Below are positions 1-11,495 of a stretch of 64,000 bases of DNA, piece by piece (the stretch's first letter is position 1; the number at the start of each line of letters is the position of its first letter). Position numbers and translations under genes: made by a program. Under the pieces are notes generated by a model. It was not told the origin of the DNA, ran no database searches, and worked only from the letters and a program-made list of their open reading frames with translations. The stretch covers positions 641,585 through 705,584 of the forward strand of contig WTXD01000009.1 in the NCBI GenBank assembly GCA_022496205.1, in the 5' to 3' direction. The stretch is from Gloeopeniophorella convolvens (Eukaryota; Basidiomycota; Agaricomycetes; Russulales).

Positions 1-2
1 CT

Positions 3-131
3 GCGCACCAAATGCACTCGCGAGAAGTCATCTTTGACCCACCGGACGTGGCGCTCCAGCGCGAAGCTAACCAAGAACCTGCGCTACTAAGAGCCAAGAA
101 GGAGCTGCTTGAACCAAACGCGAAATGGTAG
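3..131 (+). CDS. 3' end of an unidentified protein-coding gene (partial)
   Basis: Reading from base 3 gives an open frame of 42 residues ending at a TAG at 129-131. The peptide is rich in Glu, Lys, Leu and Ala (it ends ...AKKELLEPNAKW) and looks like the charged C-terminal tail of a real protein rather than a random frame. The gene would continue to the left of the window. I do not recognise a family. The other two forward frames stop at about 36 and 88-90, so they are alternatives but look less protein-like. Judged from composition only, so the call is weak. Confidence 0.35.
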   Translation, partial: AHQMHSREVIFDPPDVALQREANQEPALLRAKKELLEPNAKW

Positions 132-695
132 CTCCCTGCCTTTCTCGTCTGCATCGTTGAAGTGGATGCAAGGAGGTGTGCACACACAGGCTGCTGTACT
201 CCTATTTGAAAGCGGAATCTGCTCGGACACACCCTGAAGCCACTGTTCGCCCGTGGGCAATCGTTCAAGTGGTTGGCGATGCTCTGAGCTTTGCGTCGGC
301 CCTGGGCTACATGTGAGGTCACAGCTGCCCACACCCAGCACCCTGAACTGACACCCTGGTAGACGGAGATCACAGATATATAAGAGAGGCTACGTCTTTC
401 GTCGCGGATCTCTCGTGATTCAGATCTTCCAAGAAGAACAAGTGCGTCGCTTTTAACATCATCGTCTGCGGCCCAACTCACATATACGGCGAAGGTTGAT
501 CCCAAAACCCAACAGCCGATACCTGCACATGCAGACACGCTTTGGCAGGTTGTCGTCAAAACAGCGGAGCCTGTTCGCGGGACACAAGAGGTCCCACTCG
601 GCCGACATACTGAGGCCGTGCTCGAGGTTCAAACCCTTATGAAGGGCCTTCTTGACCTGCGCCGACAGGATGCGTAACGAAGCCGGCAACAAAAG
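132..695. other. Intergenic region
   Basis: No supported gene. It contains a TATA-like stretch near 378 and many short overlapping frames with no conserved motif. It separates the partial gene at the left edge from the 3' end of BCD1, so it probably holds two convergent 3' UTRs. Confidence 0.5.
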
Positions 696-2083
696 CTACA
701 GCCTTGCACCCTGTTTCCCTTCATCGTCCTCGTCCGACTCCCCCCAGTCAACCTCGTCATCGTCATCTTCTTCATCCCGCTTCTGGGCCTGTTGTATGAG
801 GGCCAGGAGGGCAGCATGGTCAACAGGCAGTTCTGGCCCTCCCTCGTCGTCCTGGTCTTCAAGACCAACCTCCCCGTCATCAGATGCTGCAGATCCTTCC
901 GCAGACCGATCCGCACCCTCATCCCCTCCCTCGCTACCTTCGTACTCGCCTAGCTGAGCAAGGGCCGTCTCGACCCCTTCGTTTTCCTCGTCCTCATCCT
1001 CGCTTCCATAGTCTCCCAACAGCCCTGTGATAGCCTCACGGCCTTTCGAGGGATCAAGCTTCCGTCTCTTCGCCGGCCTCGGCCCCTCGCGGAGACCAAT
1101 ACCGCCAGACGCCTCGACCAGGATGCCACGGAACGCGTCTTCTTCCCAGACTTCGATCGTCGGAAATTCCACGAATTGCTTGTGCTTTAGGAGCGTGGAG
1201 AACTTCTGCTCTCCGTCCAGCTCGGCATACCCGAACTGTTCTCTCCGCCCGGAGGACATGTCTAACGGAGCCCGTATGAAGAAATGTGGGGGTGTGAATG
1301 CATCTGGAGAGTCCGGTTCTGGAAGCGCAAGGGATTTGGCCCACGCAGGCACACCAGCGCCACGCTTCCCTTTCGTGAGTCCCGACATATGCGATTGGAA
1401 GAGGTTAAGAAGGGGAAGGTTGAAGTCGTTGCGATGCGTGAGGATTCTGTATGATTTTTGTGCGTCACTGGGGCTGTAGCCGGGAGGAGGGTGAATGATA
1501 TATTCCACCGTTAAGAGCGCTGTTTTTCTCCTGCACGAAAATAAAGGTTTAAGCTTCGTCCGCGCCTGAGTTCACTTGGTACGCACTTCATATCCCAAGT
1601 CGACTGGTTGAGGCCGCGCCGTTCCATCCCACTCGGAAGCTGCTCCACCTCAATGTCCCGAAGCTCCAGTTGCAGCTTCAGCACGTCCCGCTTGGCTTTC
1701 TGTGCGCTGCCGCGCGTTGGTCCCCGCCTGCCCATCCCCGAACCTCTGCCGCGGCCGCGCCCACTCTGCGTCGCTTCAAACCCCCCGCGGACGATGTCCT
1801 GGCCCCATTCGCCAACCTTCCTACCCATCTCTTCGAGGAAGACGTAGTCGTCCACCATTGTTCCGTAGCTATAGCGGTTCATAGGCACAAACTTGGCCTT
1901 GTCGCGTATTCCGGAGCATCCTGTGCGCGTCTTGTGTTCGGTGGAACAGGGGAGAGAGCATGTGCGGACTGCACAGCGCGGGCAAGTGTAGATGGAGTCG
2001 TGCGATAAACATACTGTGCACTGGGGAGAAGGGACTGAGGATGACCCAGGGTCCGAAGTGATAGTAGTTGTGCTCGAGTCCAT
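696..2083 (-). CDS. BCD1: Box C/D snoRNA protein 1 (HIT zinc-finger, BCD1/ZNHIT6)
   Basis: Two exons (2083-1587 and 1530-696) joined across a 56-nt GTGCGT...CAG intron give 443 codons, an exact multiple of three. The N-terminal third carries a HIT-type zinc finger (CTVCLSHDSIYTCPRC, then C/C/H/C ligands, about residues 25-60), followed by the BCD1 core. After the splice the frame reads RKTALLTVEYIIHPPP, the conserved region just after the finger. The C-terminus is a long Asp/Glu-rich tail. In yeast and man BCD1 is an essential nucleolar and nucleoplasmic factor needed for stability and assembly of box C/D snoRNPs, working with the R2TP machinery. The ATG at 2083 was chosen because it lies shortly before the finger; the frame is open further upstream. 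The 3' end of DRE2 lies 458 bp upstream on the same strand. Confidence 0.9.
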
Positions 2084-2541
2084 TTTTCGCGTTGGCGCCA
2101 CGCGCCGCGGGCAGTGACGCTTCTCAGAGTGTGTCACCGACTGCTTGTCATTGCGATTCGCTAGAATTCGCCCCGCTCTCGTGGTACCGGCAAACGCTGA
2201 CCGGAACACTCAGCAACACTGTAACAGCTTCGCGACATAATGTTCTAGACGTCAGCGCAGAGGGAGTAATGTCACTCAGTAATTTTAAAATCGCGGGGTG
2301 CCTGCTTTCGCTGAGGCAACGCAATACTAAGTACATACGACGTTTACCCAGGCTTCCTCACGCGTTGCTTACTTTCAGACACGCCGCATGGGCAGCTATG
2401 GGCACAATCTATCTAAGCAGTACAAACGACGATTACATGATGGGATGGCTGGGAAATCAACCAAGTAAGGAAGGTTGGAACGAGCAAAGGCCGAGCAAAG
2501 CTGGACCCCCAAAAATCTCCATCACGATGGATAGTATCAGA
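2084..2541. other. Intergenic region between BCD1 start and DRE2 end
   Basis: 458 bp holding the BCD1 promoter and 5' UTR and the DRE2 3' UTR. The forward frame across 2068-2667 has no family motif and overlaps the DRE2 terminal exon antisense. No repeat or RNA gene was seen. Confidence 0.5.
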
Positions 2542-3620
2542 TTAGATGTCGTCCATTCCGAAATCGATCTCGACCTTCTCCCCGGGGTTGAAAGCAGGCA
2601 AGCCTGCATCGCGTCAATTAGCCCGCGCCGCGCCGAGCAGAGGGAACCGCGAGACTCACCCAGGTAGGGACACCCGGCGCACCTGAACGCATCGCCCAAG
2701 AAGCAACTCCCGCAACTGCTCGTGGCCTTCGGGGCCGCCCTTGCCGCCTTGAGCAGCCGCTCCTTCTCGGACAGCGTCACCTCGCTCGTGTTGCCTGTCT
2801 CGCTGCCGTCAAGCAGGACGATCTTGGCGAGGCCCTGCTGCAGCTCCGCCTCTTCCTCCTCGGCGAGCCCGCATGTGCAGCCCTTGCATGCCTTCTTTCG
2901 CCGGACGCCGCCGGGCTTGATAGGCTCGCAAGCGGCTGGGCGGGCCCGGTCAGCATCTGTCAGCAGGCTCTCCGCATCGATAGTCGCCCCACGCGGTGCG
3001 CTGAGGTCCCAGATCGCCTTCTTGGAGGCGATACTCCGGCGCGGAAGCGCGGCAGTCAGAGAAGGGGATGCGGTTTTGGATTTGAGGGAGAAGGACGCGC
3101 CGGCGGTGTGGGAGGGCTTTTGTGCGATGAGGGTCCCGTCGGAGGGCATGGTGGTGGTGAGGACGTGGAAGCCGGCGAGGGTGAGCTCGGAAGGGAGGGA
3201 GGCGGCGTCTGATGCGGGCAGGTTAAGTATGTGCAGTGTACCTGTCGGGACGAGCCCGTCGAGGAGCTGGGAAAGCAGCTCCGACAGACGGGGCCGCAGA
3301 AGGTCGTGGTCGGCGGGTGAGAGTGAAACGTGAACTGAGGCATAAGAGCCGGGAACGAGCACGGTAGCTTTCGCAGACAGACGTGAGCTTCTCTCGGAAA
3401 GCATTAACGTGAGGGCATTACCATGATCCAACAGGCGGTCCAGTATCTGTCGCTCTACCTCTCGCGTCGCCTCGAGTTCCGAGACGATACGCTGGTAATT
3501 CCCATCCTGCGCGGTGGTCAGGGAACCGATAACTAAAGCGGAGCCTTTCGCTTGGGCGAGTGCTGTGGTCTTTGGGGCGTCCGCTGGCGGAGATGCGGTG
3601 TATATCGCAACTGGTGCCAT
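2542..3620 (-). CDS. DRE2: Anamorsin / DRE2, cytosolic Fe-S cluster assembly protein
   Basis: Two exons (3620-2660, 2603-2542) with a 56-nt GTGAGT...CAG intron give 340 residues. The N-terminal half is a degenerate SAM-methyltransferase-like domain. The C-terminal half carries both cluster-binding motifs: motif A with Cys ligands ending CKGCTCG, and motif B, C-x2-C-x7-C-x2-C (CGSCFLGDAFRCAGC). The last exon supplies the conserved tail LPAFNPGEKVEIDF...DDI. DRE2 takes electrons from the diflavin reductase TAH18 and passes them to the early cytosolic iron-sulfur assembly machinery; it is essential in yeast. The first in-frame ATG preceding sequence typical of the family is at 3620; an upstream extension is open but unconserved. 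Without the intron the reading frame would lose the tail, which supports the splice. Confidence 0.95.
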
Positions 3621-3972
3621 TGCGAGGGAGATGCTGTTAGTGAAGAGGCCTTTGGGGAGAAAGGACGATGGAGCAGGTGGAAAACAGTAGGATTTGTAAG
3701 TGACATTTACAGTAATCTGTCGGGCTCGGATCGGCCTCCGATCATTGTACCCCTCATCCCACACCATCTGTCCCTCTCGCATTTCTCACAACATTGGCCA
3801 TAGCAGGCAACAATAATCCAGATCATCTCATAGCGCGATACAAACGACATGACCACAAAACACCGTCCGAACGGAAGGAAAGCGACTCGCGAGGTGAAAC
3901 ACGGAAACCCACTCTAACCACACCAACGTTATTATGGCCGGCCAATGACCCCAGCCAAGACGCCTCCTAATC
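3621..3972. other. Intergenic region between DRE2 start and forkhead gene end
   Basis: 352 bp between two genes on the minus strand. It holds the DRE2 promoter and the 3' UTR of the forkhead gene. No further gene or repeat is supported. Confidence 0.5.
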
Positions 3973-5251
3973 CTACGCAGGCGGTAGCCCATCGTGAGCC
4001 ATCTCGTCCCCATCGGTCCGTGGCTCCATCGGTGGTGGCGGAGGTCCGCCACCCATGTGGTCGGGAGGGAAGGCCATCATTAATGCGGCACGGACGCGGA
4101 ACAGCATCTGTCGGTACCATTCCTGTTCGACACCGGCCTTCTCCTGGTCGTCAGTCAGCTGCTGCAGGGCCGAAAGCTCCTTCTCCCAAGCAGCATGCCA
4201 GTTGACGTTACCGTGTTCGTCCAATTCGAATTCTTCCATTGGCACTTGAGGGATCGGCGGTACCGGGAACCGCATACCTGGCGGAGGGCCCATCATAGCG
4301 AATGCGGCGGGGTCGAATCTAGATAATTGCTCGTATGACTCGACAAAACTGACAAATAGTGAAGGACATACGGCGGATACGGCGGGGGATATGGGCCTGG
4401 CCGGCTAGGGCCAGGGTCATTAGGATCCATCGGCGGTGCCGGGACATACTGAGCTGGATTCTCATATTGCGGCGGGACATTCTGCGGCTGATACTCGTCT
4501 GCGTCATCTAAAGGTCTACTTTGACCCCTGCGTGTTTTGGGCTTCTTCTTCCGCACGCGATGTACGCCTGTACGTGGGTCGACGTTGTCATTGACAGTCC
4601 AATATGACCCCTTTCCACGATCAGTCAGAGGACGGGCAACTTTCTCAAAGCATGGGTTCAATGATAGGTTGTGGCGGACAGAGTTCTGTGAACGGACGAG
4701 GGTCGTCAGTATAAACCCAAAGAAGCAGTGTAAACAAAGGCAAGATTTGCGCATATTTTCACGAGCAAAACAAACAGTGACATGGTCAAACATCGCGGTC
4801 GCGTCCGCGTACATACGCGCTGGCCCGCAGTGTCGAATATTAACTTTAGCTTACCTTCCATCCAGATGGCGCCGTACGAAAGTAGGGAAACTGGATGCGC
4901 GTGTGGGTGAATGACTGTCATGTCGTTTAACCGTTGAGAGCGGCATACCCGACTCTCGATTGCATAATAGATGTCTTCGAGTAACAACTTCTGGTTTGGA
5001 GAACCTTTGATAGCATAACTATGCGTGAGGACGAGAACATCGATTCCGTGAGAACGTGTGGCGCGTTCAACAAAGACTACCAACTCACCGAATGAGGGTC
5101 GAGTAGGGTAGAACGGCTTGCTGCCGGGTGGGCCATCACGCAGGGAGTCCAGCGTGATGGGCAAACCACCGGTGACGTCGGTAGGCGGTTCGGGATAGTA
5201 CGCGTTGGCCTGCATGTCGGGGTGACCAGGGGGGAGCATATTTGGTGGCAT
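3973..5251 (-). CDS. Forkhead-domain transcription factor, frameshifted in this sequence
   Basis: Five exons are readable on the minus strand (5251-5089, 5018-4949, 4890-4855, 4685-4372, 4318-3973). Together they encode a winged-helix forkhead domain: [64 protein letters not shown] and [10 protein letters not shown], followed by a basic RKKKPKTRR tail, a Pro-rich region and a C-terminal helical segment. It is a sequence-specific DNA-binding regulator of nuclear genes; I cannot assign it to FKH2, HCM1 or FHL1 classes. One base is missing between FYP and YSTLIR (near 5105-5108), so the domain is broken in the given sequence and the exon sum is one short of a multiple of three. The true start may lie upstream: protein-like sequence continues to about 5400 without an in-frame ATG, implying a further 5' exon. 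Confidence 0.8.
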
Positions 5252-5926
5252 TACCGCCTGCTGCGGGGAGGCTGAGAGATTTCCATTGCTGTTGCTTGTA
5301 TTCAGACTGTCGAGCCTTTGGGAGAGTACAGCCAGGTGAGGGATAGTGGATAGAAGGCACAGCGGCGGCGAGTGGACGAAGGAACAGTTGTTGACTCTGT
5401 GACCGCGACCGTTGAGTGCTTACGTCATGCAACTCGTAGGAAAGGGCCAGGTCCGCACGGACCCTTTCGTCAGTCCTCATCGATTGAGACATGGGTGGAG
5501 ATGGCAGAGAGCGTTGAGCAGCACGATGAAAGAGACGAAGATGAGGTTTACGATCGGTGGCCACAAAGTGCAAACTCTCGATGACACTAGAAAACAAAAA
5601 GCAAGCAGAGCATACAGACAGCAACACAGACAAATTGTACACTCGGCAACTGCGCTCAGCAGACCCATTTGTGCAGCCCAGTTCCATCCACGCAGCCCTT
5701 TGTTTCTTTCATAGCCCACGCATCGTCGCTGCCAGGCTGTTCGTTGTGCCACCGAGGGCCCAGCAGTTGCTTGAGCTCCGACCTGCTCTCAAGCTAACGC
5801 GCTAACGTCACATCCCCTCACGGCGCAAGCAGCCGGTGAGACTCAGCAAAGGTTAGGGTCAGAGCGTTCTCGACTGGACACCTAGGCTCTAGCTTGTCTC
5901 CGTTATTCTGGACTGTTCTTCACTCG
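5252..5926. other. Divergent promoter region of forkhead gene and Tim17-like gene
   Basis: The part up to about 5400 probably includes more N-terminal coding sequence of the forkhead gene: the minus frame reads HLAVLSQRLDSLNTSNSNGN in phase with the known exon. The rest is a shared upstream region between two divergently transcribed genes. No other gene is supported. Confidence 0.4.
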
Positions 5927-6519
5927 ATGGCAGCGCCGCGCTCTGACCCGTCGTCGCAAAGTTCCGATGCACCATACACCATTCACGTCGAGATACCACC
6001 CCGGTTCTACCTCCTTCCCGGGGGCGCCATGTGCATGGGGACCGCGATTGGGCTAGTGCGAGGGTCTCGGGAAGCGGGACTGCGGTTCCTGGCGGAGAAT
6101 GCACACAGGCCGCCGACGACGGTGCAGGGGTGGTATTTCTACAACAAGACGAAGAACTACAAAATGATGCTGGCGGGGCTGCGCAAGGCGGGCACAGATG
6201 CGGCGAAGTTGGGGTTTACGGCGCTGGCCTGGGTAACGTTTGAAGAAGGGTTGGGCCGAGTCGGGTGGGATGACGTAGGCGAGATCGGGGCGGGGGTGGG
6301 AACAGCGGGCGTCTTTGCCGGGGTCTGTGAGTGGTTTTCGGGGCGCGATTCGAGCTGATGGGGATGCTGAGTTGGAGCCCAGATCGGCTTCCATTGCGAA
6401 CGGGGATTCGGGCGGGGGCGCTGGGGCTGCTCGTCGGGGCGGCGATGAGAACGATGCGGTGGGGAAAGGAGCGACTGGCGGAAGAGGCTCAGACGCGAAA
6501 GACGGCGGCGGGGGAATGA
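5927..6519 (+). CDS. Small Gly-rich multi-spanning membrane protein, Tim17/22/23-like
   Basis: Two exons (5927-6326, 6383-6519) with a 56-nt GTGAGT...CAG intron encode 178 residues. The protein has at least three short, glycine/alanine-rich hydrophobic segments (LLPGGAMCMGTAIGLVRG near residue 30, GEIGAGVGTAGVFAGVY near 125 and GIRAGALGLLVGAAM near 150), spaced as in the Tim17/Tim22/Tim23 superfamily of mitochondrial inner-membrane proteins, and a Lys/Arg-rich C-terminus. It has no cleavable presequence. I base the family suggestion on pattern alone, so a role in mitochondrial protein import or inner-membrane organisation is inference. The ATG at 5927 is the first ATG in frame; the frame opens upstream only through a TTG. 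Confidence 0.65.
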
Positions 6520-6827
6520 TCCCCCGCGCGGCCGATGGCCAAACTGCCGCTTGGCCAGCTTTGCCCGCCGCAGCACAGCATGCTCGGCCTCAAGCGAGGC
6601 ATAGCGTATATGAACGTGAACGCGGACGCCCCGGCCGACGCGGCAGGCGGCTGAGCGTGCGTGCGGCGGTGGAGCCCTCTTGCTTATCATCTGGCGCTGT
6701 TCCACTCCAATATTCTATAATCATACCGTTCTTCGCCATTTCCCCCTCTACTCGATACCACCACCCCCGTCTACCAACAGACCTGTCGCCAACGTCTCTA
6801 TTTCCTGCTTTTTCCATCGCAGCAGCC
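6520..6827. promoter_or_regulatory. SCH9 upstream region
   Basis: 308 bp between the Tim17-like gene and SCH9. The last 100 bp before the ATG are strongly pyrimidine-rich on the coding strand (runs of CCCCCTCTA and CCACCACCCCC), a common feature of highly used fungal promoters and 5' UTRs. An AT-rich stretch lies near 6710-6725. No further gene was seen. Confidence 0.4.
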
Positions 6828-9541
6828 ATGATCAAGCTCTGGCCGTCCGCCCTCATCGACCAGCTCACCCCCAAGGCGAGCGCAACCCGCCACGACCAGG
6901 AACGCAACCCGTTTGACAGCCTGCCGCCCTCGCCAACAATATCTACAGCGAATGTGATCAGCACGAATGGGGGGCAAACGCCGCGTGGAGGAGTGCCCAG
7001 TCCGCACCATCACCGGCTCCTGCACCTGCCGTCACCTTCCGTTAATGGGGCCGAGGCTGCGCCTTCCGCACCTCTATCTCCTGCGACGCTCAGTAACATG
7101 AATCTGGCCACCACTGCCCTTCCGACCACTCACGTCTCCCTTCATGCTCCCGACTTCAACATGCAGCTCCCTCCTCCAAAGCGCTCAACCAGCTCCCTCC
7201 GGTCTGTCAAACCAGACCCCCCTTCCGCGACTCGCTCCCCCGCCCGCTCTCACCTTCCTCCGACTTCCTCTGCTTCCCCCGCATCTGGCTCCTCAAAGGG
7301 CCAGATCCATGTAAAACTCATCTCCGGCCGAGGGCTCAACGTCCCGTCCCTCCACTCACGGCCCTACGTCGTCGTCGTCTTCGAGAACAACGAATTCGTC
7401 AGCAGAGACCCGACAGACGAGGGTGACAAGGAGGTCAAAGGCGTCGCTATAAATCTATCCCGCACCTCCTCCTCCGTGGCTATCAGTGCGCTGGGCGCCA
7501 TAGGATCCAAAGCCGCCGCCCAGGAAGCCGTCATTCGCGCGCGGGGGCACTCTCCGACCTCCAGTTCCTCTTCCAACTCGGCCAAGTCCTCGCTCTCGGT
7601 GCCAACCGCTCAGGGCACCCGGACCCCATCAAACGGGTTGGCATTAGGGCGGATGTCCGCCCACAACCCCGTCTGGAAGCACGAGGTTTCATTGTGAGTG
7701 AATTTTTATCCCAGGTCTAGATCGTTTCGATGACACCACTTTTCTGACACTCTTCCGCAGCGACGTGACTTCCGAAGAGTCCACCATCCAATTCAACGTA
7801 TATGATCGTGCAGAGGAGGAGCACGGTTTCGTGGGTAGCGTTCAGGTCAGGCCTACCCTCGTCCATGATCACACCGTGGACCAGTGGTACAAGTGAGTAC
7901 CATCCATCACAGCCCATTCCGTCCTTTAATCAACTCCTAGACTCGGTCCCTACGAAAATGAGACCAACATCACAGGCGACATCCGCATACAAATCACGTT
8001 CGAGCAGTCCAAGGTGGGTCCCCCGCGAGTTACGTACGCTCTGGCTTGCTGACCCGCCGTTCAGTCGAAACGCGCGCTGACCCCACGGGATTTCGAGTTC
8101 CTCAAGCTTATCGGTCGCGGGACATTCGGACGGGTCTTCCAGGTCAGGAAGAAGGATACCAAACGCATATACGCCATGAAAGTTTTATCAAAGAAGGAGA
8201 TTATCGCCAAGAAGGAGGTCGCGCACACCATCGGGGAGCGCAAGATCCTCCAGCGTTCCTTGGACTCCCCATTCCTCGTCGGACTCAAATTCAGCTTCCA
8301 GACCGACACGGATCTCTATCTAGTCACTGACTTCAAAAGTGGAGGAGAATTGTTCTGGCATCTCCAAAAGGAAACACGCTTCAGCGAGGAGCGGGCGCGG
8401 TTTTATATTGCCGAATTGGTACTCGCTCTAGAGCACCTGCACAAGTATGACATCGTATATCGGTGTGTAACGTCCTTATCTTGCTCCAATCTTCGTCTCA
8501 TCCGTCTCATCCGATTCAGTGACCTGAAGCCGGAAAACATCCTTCTGGATGCAACAGGACACGTGGCTCTCTGCGACTTTGGTCTATCAAAGCCTGACCT
8601 AGGGGCTGATGAACTGACCAACACGTTTTGCGGAACCACGGAATACCTTGCGCCTGAAGTCCTTCTCGATGAACACGGCTATTCGAAGCTCGTCGACTTC
8701 TGGTCTCTCGGCGTCTTGCTCTTCGAGATGTGCTGTGGCTGGAGTCCCTTCTATGCTGAAGACACGCAGCAGATGTACAAGAACATTTGCTTCGGCAAAA
8801 TCCGCTTCCCCAGGGGCGTGATTAATGAAGACGGAAAGCAATTTGTCAAAGGAGTGAGTTTTATGTCCGTAGTCCAGACGCGTTTCCGAGACTGACGTTT
8901 ATCTACCTCACAAGCTCCTCAATCGCAATCCGAAGCATCGATTGGGCGCTCAGCGAGACGCCGCTGAACTCAAGGAGCACCCCTTCTTCAAGACCATCGA
9001 TTGGGATGCACTTGCGCGCAAGCAAGTGACGCCTCCGTTCAAGCCTGTCGTAGAATCCGACGAGTCGACGGCAAACTTTGACCCCGAGTTCACTTCGGCC
9101 GACCTCTCGCAGGTTGGTGTGGCCGGTGCAACGAATCTGGACGACAACGACCCGTCCGAAGATTGGGTCTCCCAATCAGTCACCAACGGCCAGGTGTACA
9201 CGCCGCACGGTCCGCTTGGCAGTGATCGACCCCCTCCGTCGGGCACCGGAATTAAGATTCAGCAGAAGAAGCGCGGCCTCGACCTTTCATCCAGCCCACC
9301 TCTCACGAACAGCGTCCAGGAGAACTTCCGCGGATTCACCTATTCAGGGGAAGCCGAAAGTCTAATTGCACGAGCGGTCACTCGTCTTACCGAGCATGAC
9401 AGCGGCGAGGAGGCCGTGGCTGACGAGGATGTGCCCTACCCGACGACCGACGACGAGGCAGAAGACGCCGCAACGCACGCTGGCCGTTATTCAAAGCGGA
9501 ACGGATATCTGAGCGATTTCGACGAAGACATGAATTTGTGA
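6828..9541 (+). CDS. SCH9: AGC-family protein kinase with C2 domain, Sch9 orthologue
   Basis: Six exons (6828-7693, 7761-7892, 7941-8013, 8065-8462, 8520-8853, 8915-9541) give 809 residues exactly in frame. A Ser/Pro-rich N-terminus is followed by a C2 domain (about residues 158-355, starting QIHVKLISGRGLNV), an AGC kinase domain (about 366-622) with Gly-loop IGRGTFGRVF, catalytic YRDLKPEN, DFG and activation-loop TFCGTTEYLAPE, and the AGC C-tail with hydrophobic motif FRGFTY near 739. This C2 plus AGC arrangement is diagnostic of Sch9. In yeast Sch9 is the main TORC1 substrate, phosphorylated on the hydrophobic motif; it promotes ribosome biogenesis and translation and keeps Rim15 in the cytoplasm. 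The hydrophobic-motif Thr and activation-loop Thr are both present, so regulation is probably conserved. RIM15 lies 5.5 kb downstream on the other strand. Confidence 0.95.
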
Positions 9542-10063
9542 GCGCCATGCTACCGCCCGTTCCATCCCACACCGCCCCCTGCCTATTCCACCATTATCCT
9601 ATTCCCCGCCGCCCGCACTCGCCACACATTCCACGCATATCTCCGCACTGGACGCAGTCTCGCGAATCATATTTGCAATCTGGCACAATTCCACGAACAC
9701 ATTGCCTAGGCATAGCATAGTCTGTATAACACCCGGACATTAACCTCACTTATCGCTTCTTCACCCCATGTATAACTCAGTACGCGTACGATAAATTTGC
9801 GGGTGTACCATTGGGCTAATTCAAAACCTGTGTCTTGTACCCTTTTACATTAGATTGTAGTAATAATAACAAGCCTGTCTTTGGATCGCGCAGTGTATCG
9901 CGAGGGGTAAAATTGACAGGCTTCTTCGAGGTACTTGAACAAGACTTGGAATGTGGAGTCCGATGACACATGAGCAATTATACAGGTTGTGTGGAGCAAT
10001 AACATCTCTAATGAGAGAACCAGGAACCGGGGAGACAGCTGAAAAAAGCCCTGAGAGCAAGTA
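9542..10063. other. Convergent 3' intergenic region
   Basis: 522 bp between the SCH9 stop and the stop of the AIM32-like gene. The sequence turns AT-richer after 9700, consistent with two 3' UTRs. No gene, RNA or repeat is supported. Confidence 0.5.
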
Positions 10064-11495
10064 CTACCAGTCGTTCAACCGCTTGCAATCCGGTCTCGCA
10101 AGGTTGACGCCACCCCGTAACAAAGGAGGCAATATTCGCCCACCGAGTATGGTGGTGTGCACGATGGGCTCGACCTCGTGGGTCGATACCCGCCCGTACC
10201 ACACCCCGGCACCCTGGGGCATGTAAATCTGGGCAGGATGCCGGGCCAATGAGCACACCGCGCGGCGCGTCCGACGAGGGAAAACGGGACACGCACAATC
10301 ACGTTCCCCGCGTATCTGTGTCCGCCGATGTGCGACGTCTTGAGAATCAGCGCCCGTTTCGGGAGGTGCGTGTCGTCGAGCTCCTGCAGCCGGCGGTCCA
10401 TCTCGGCGCCCTTGTCGTATTCATCGGCGAAGTCCTCGAGGGGCGGGCCGGTCGGGTCTTCGAGCTGCGTGTGAACTCCCAGCCCTCGTGCTGCAGCGTA
10501 TGCGAGAACGCTGCGGGAGCGAAGCGCGGGGCAATTAACTTAGACGCTGCGTTCCCCGGGAGCCGGCCGCGGCGGGAACACGCACCGTGCTCCAGCTTGG
10601 GCGCGACGACCGCGCATCGGACGTCCCGCCGGCGGTGCGAACCTGGCGAGAAGCGCAGGGCTCAGGGATGCAGGGCAACACGTGTCGGCGGGCGCGGGGC
10701 ACTCACAGATCAGGATCACGCACGAGTAGGGGATGACCCACGAACGCACGGTGCTCGCGCCGGAGGACGCGCCGGTGCGCGAGACGCTGGGGTTGACCGA
10801 GTTGCGCCAGAGCTCGCGCGCGCCGTCGAGCGAGCGCGGCACCTCGGCCACGACCTTGTAGTCCGGGAACACGAGCACGGTCTCGTGGTCGCAGTTTGTC
10901 GACAGCGTGTCGTGGCTCCCGTTGAGGATGGACACGGCCTGCGTTTCCGAGTCCTTGAAGATTCCGGTGACGGCACTGGGCAGCTTGTTGACGTGTAAGG
11001 TCGTGCTGTTCGGCGTGCCGGGGGTCGTGCCCGGGGACGAGGTGCCGGCGAGCGTGACGGGGGCGGCGTCCTCGACGGCGAGGAGGTGGGCGGCGAGGGA
11101 GCCGTGTGCGCTGGTGACGGAGCGCTCCCAGTCTGATTTCCCCGTGGAAATGACGACCTGCGGCATTTCCACGGATGGGCACGGCCGAGTTATCAGATAA
11201 ACGAAGAATGGTGGGCGGACCTGGCGGCGGTACGGCTTCACGGAGCCCAGCATGTCGGAGGTCGTGTCTATCATGGAGGAAATCCTGTGCGGATACTCCT
11301 CATGGCCTGGAGAGGGTGTGAGAGGGGCTGGCGACGTGGTGGGAGTGCGCTCCCACCGTCTTCGCATGGATTGGGGCAGTTTCTGCAGTCGGCAAAGGAG
11401 ACGGGGACGCCAGCTGCTTCGAGGGCGGCATGGGCCTCTTCCAAGTCGTCGGTGGGATTGAGAAGAACGGCAGCGAGACGCTTCAGACGGTTCAT
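10064..11495 (-). CDS. Thioredoxin-like [2Fe-2S] ferredoxin, AIM32/APD1 (sucrase/ferredoxin-like) family, frameshifted
   Basis: Exons 11495-11357, 11306-10707, 10642-10586, 10510-10297 and 10228-10064 encode about 391 residues. Family landmarks are the N-terminal DCRNCPNPCEDG, the GSVKPYRRQV and STGKSDWER segments, the CSHRRRDVRC cysteine motif, the HIGGHRYAGNVI motif and the closing GVWYGRVSTHEVEPIV. Yeast Apd1 and the mitochondrial Aim32 are thioredoxin-fold proteins binding a [2Fe-2S] cluster with Cys and His ligands, with redox-linked roles; I cannot separate the two paralogues here. The exon sum is one base short of a multiple of three: the frame switches between LQHEGWE and VHTQLEDP near 10476, where one base of a GG pair seems lost. 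A 63-nt in-frame segment (GTCCGC...CAG) in exon 2 is probably an additional intron. Confidence 0.85.

Noticed and set aside
2068..2667. 199-codon plus-strand frame
   Set aside because: It overlaps the DRE2 terminal exon antisense and the BCD1 start; no motif, no conserved content.
6157..6705. 182-codon minus-strand frame with His/Arg/Pro-rich composition
   Set aside because: It is antisense to the Tim17-like gene and its exon 2; frame openness follows from high GC.
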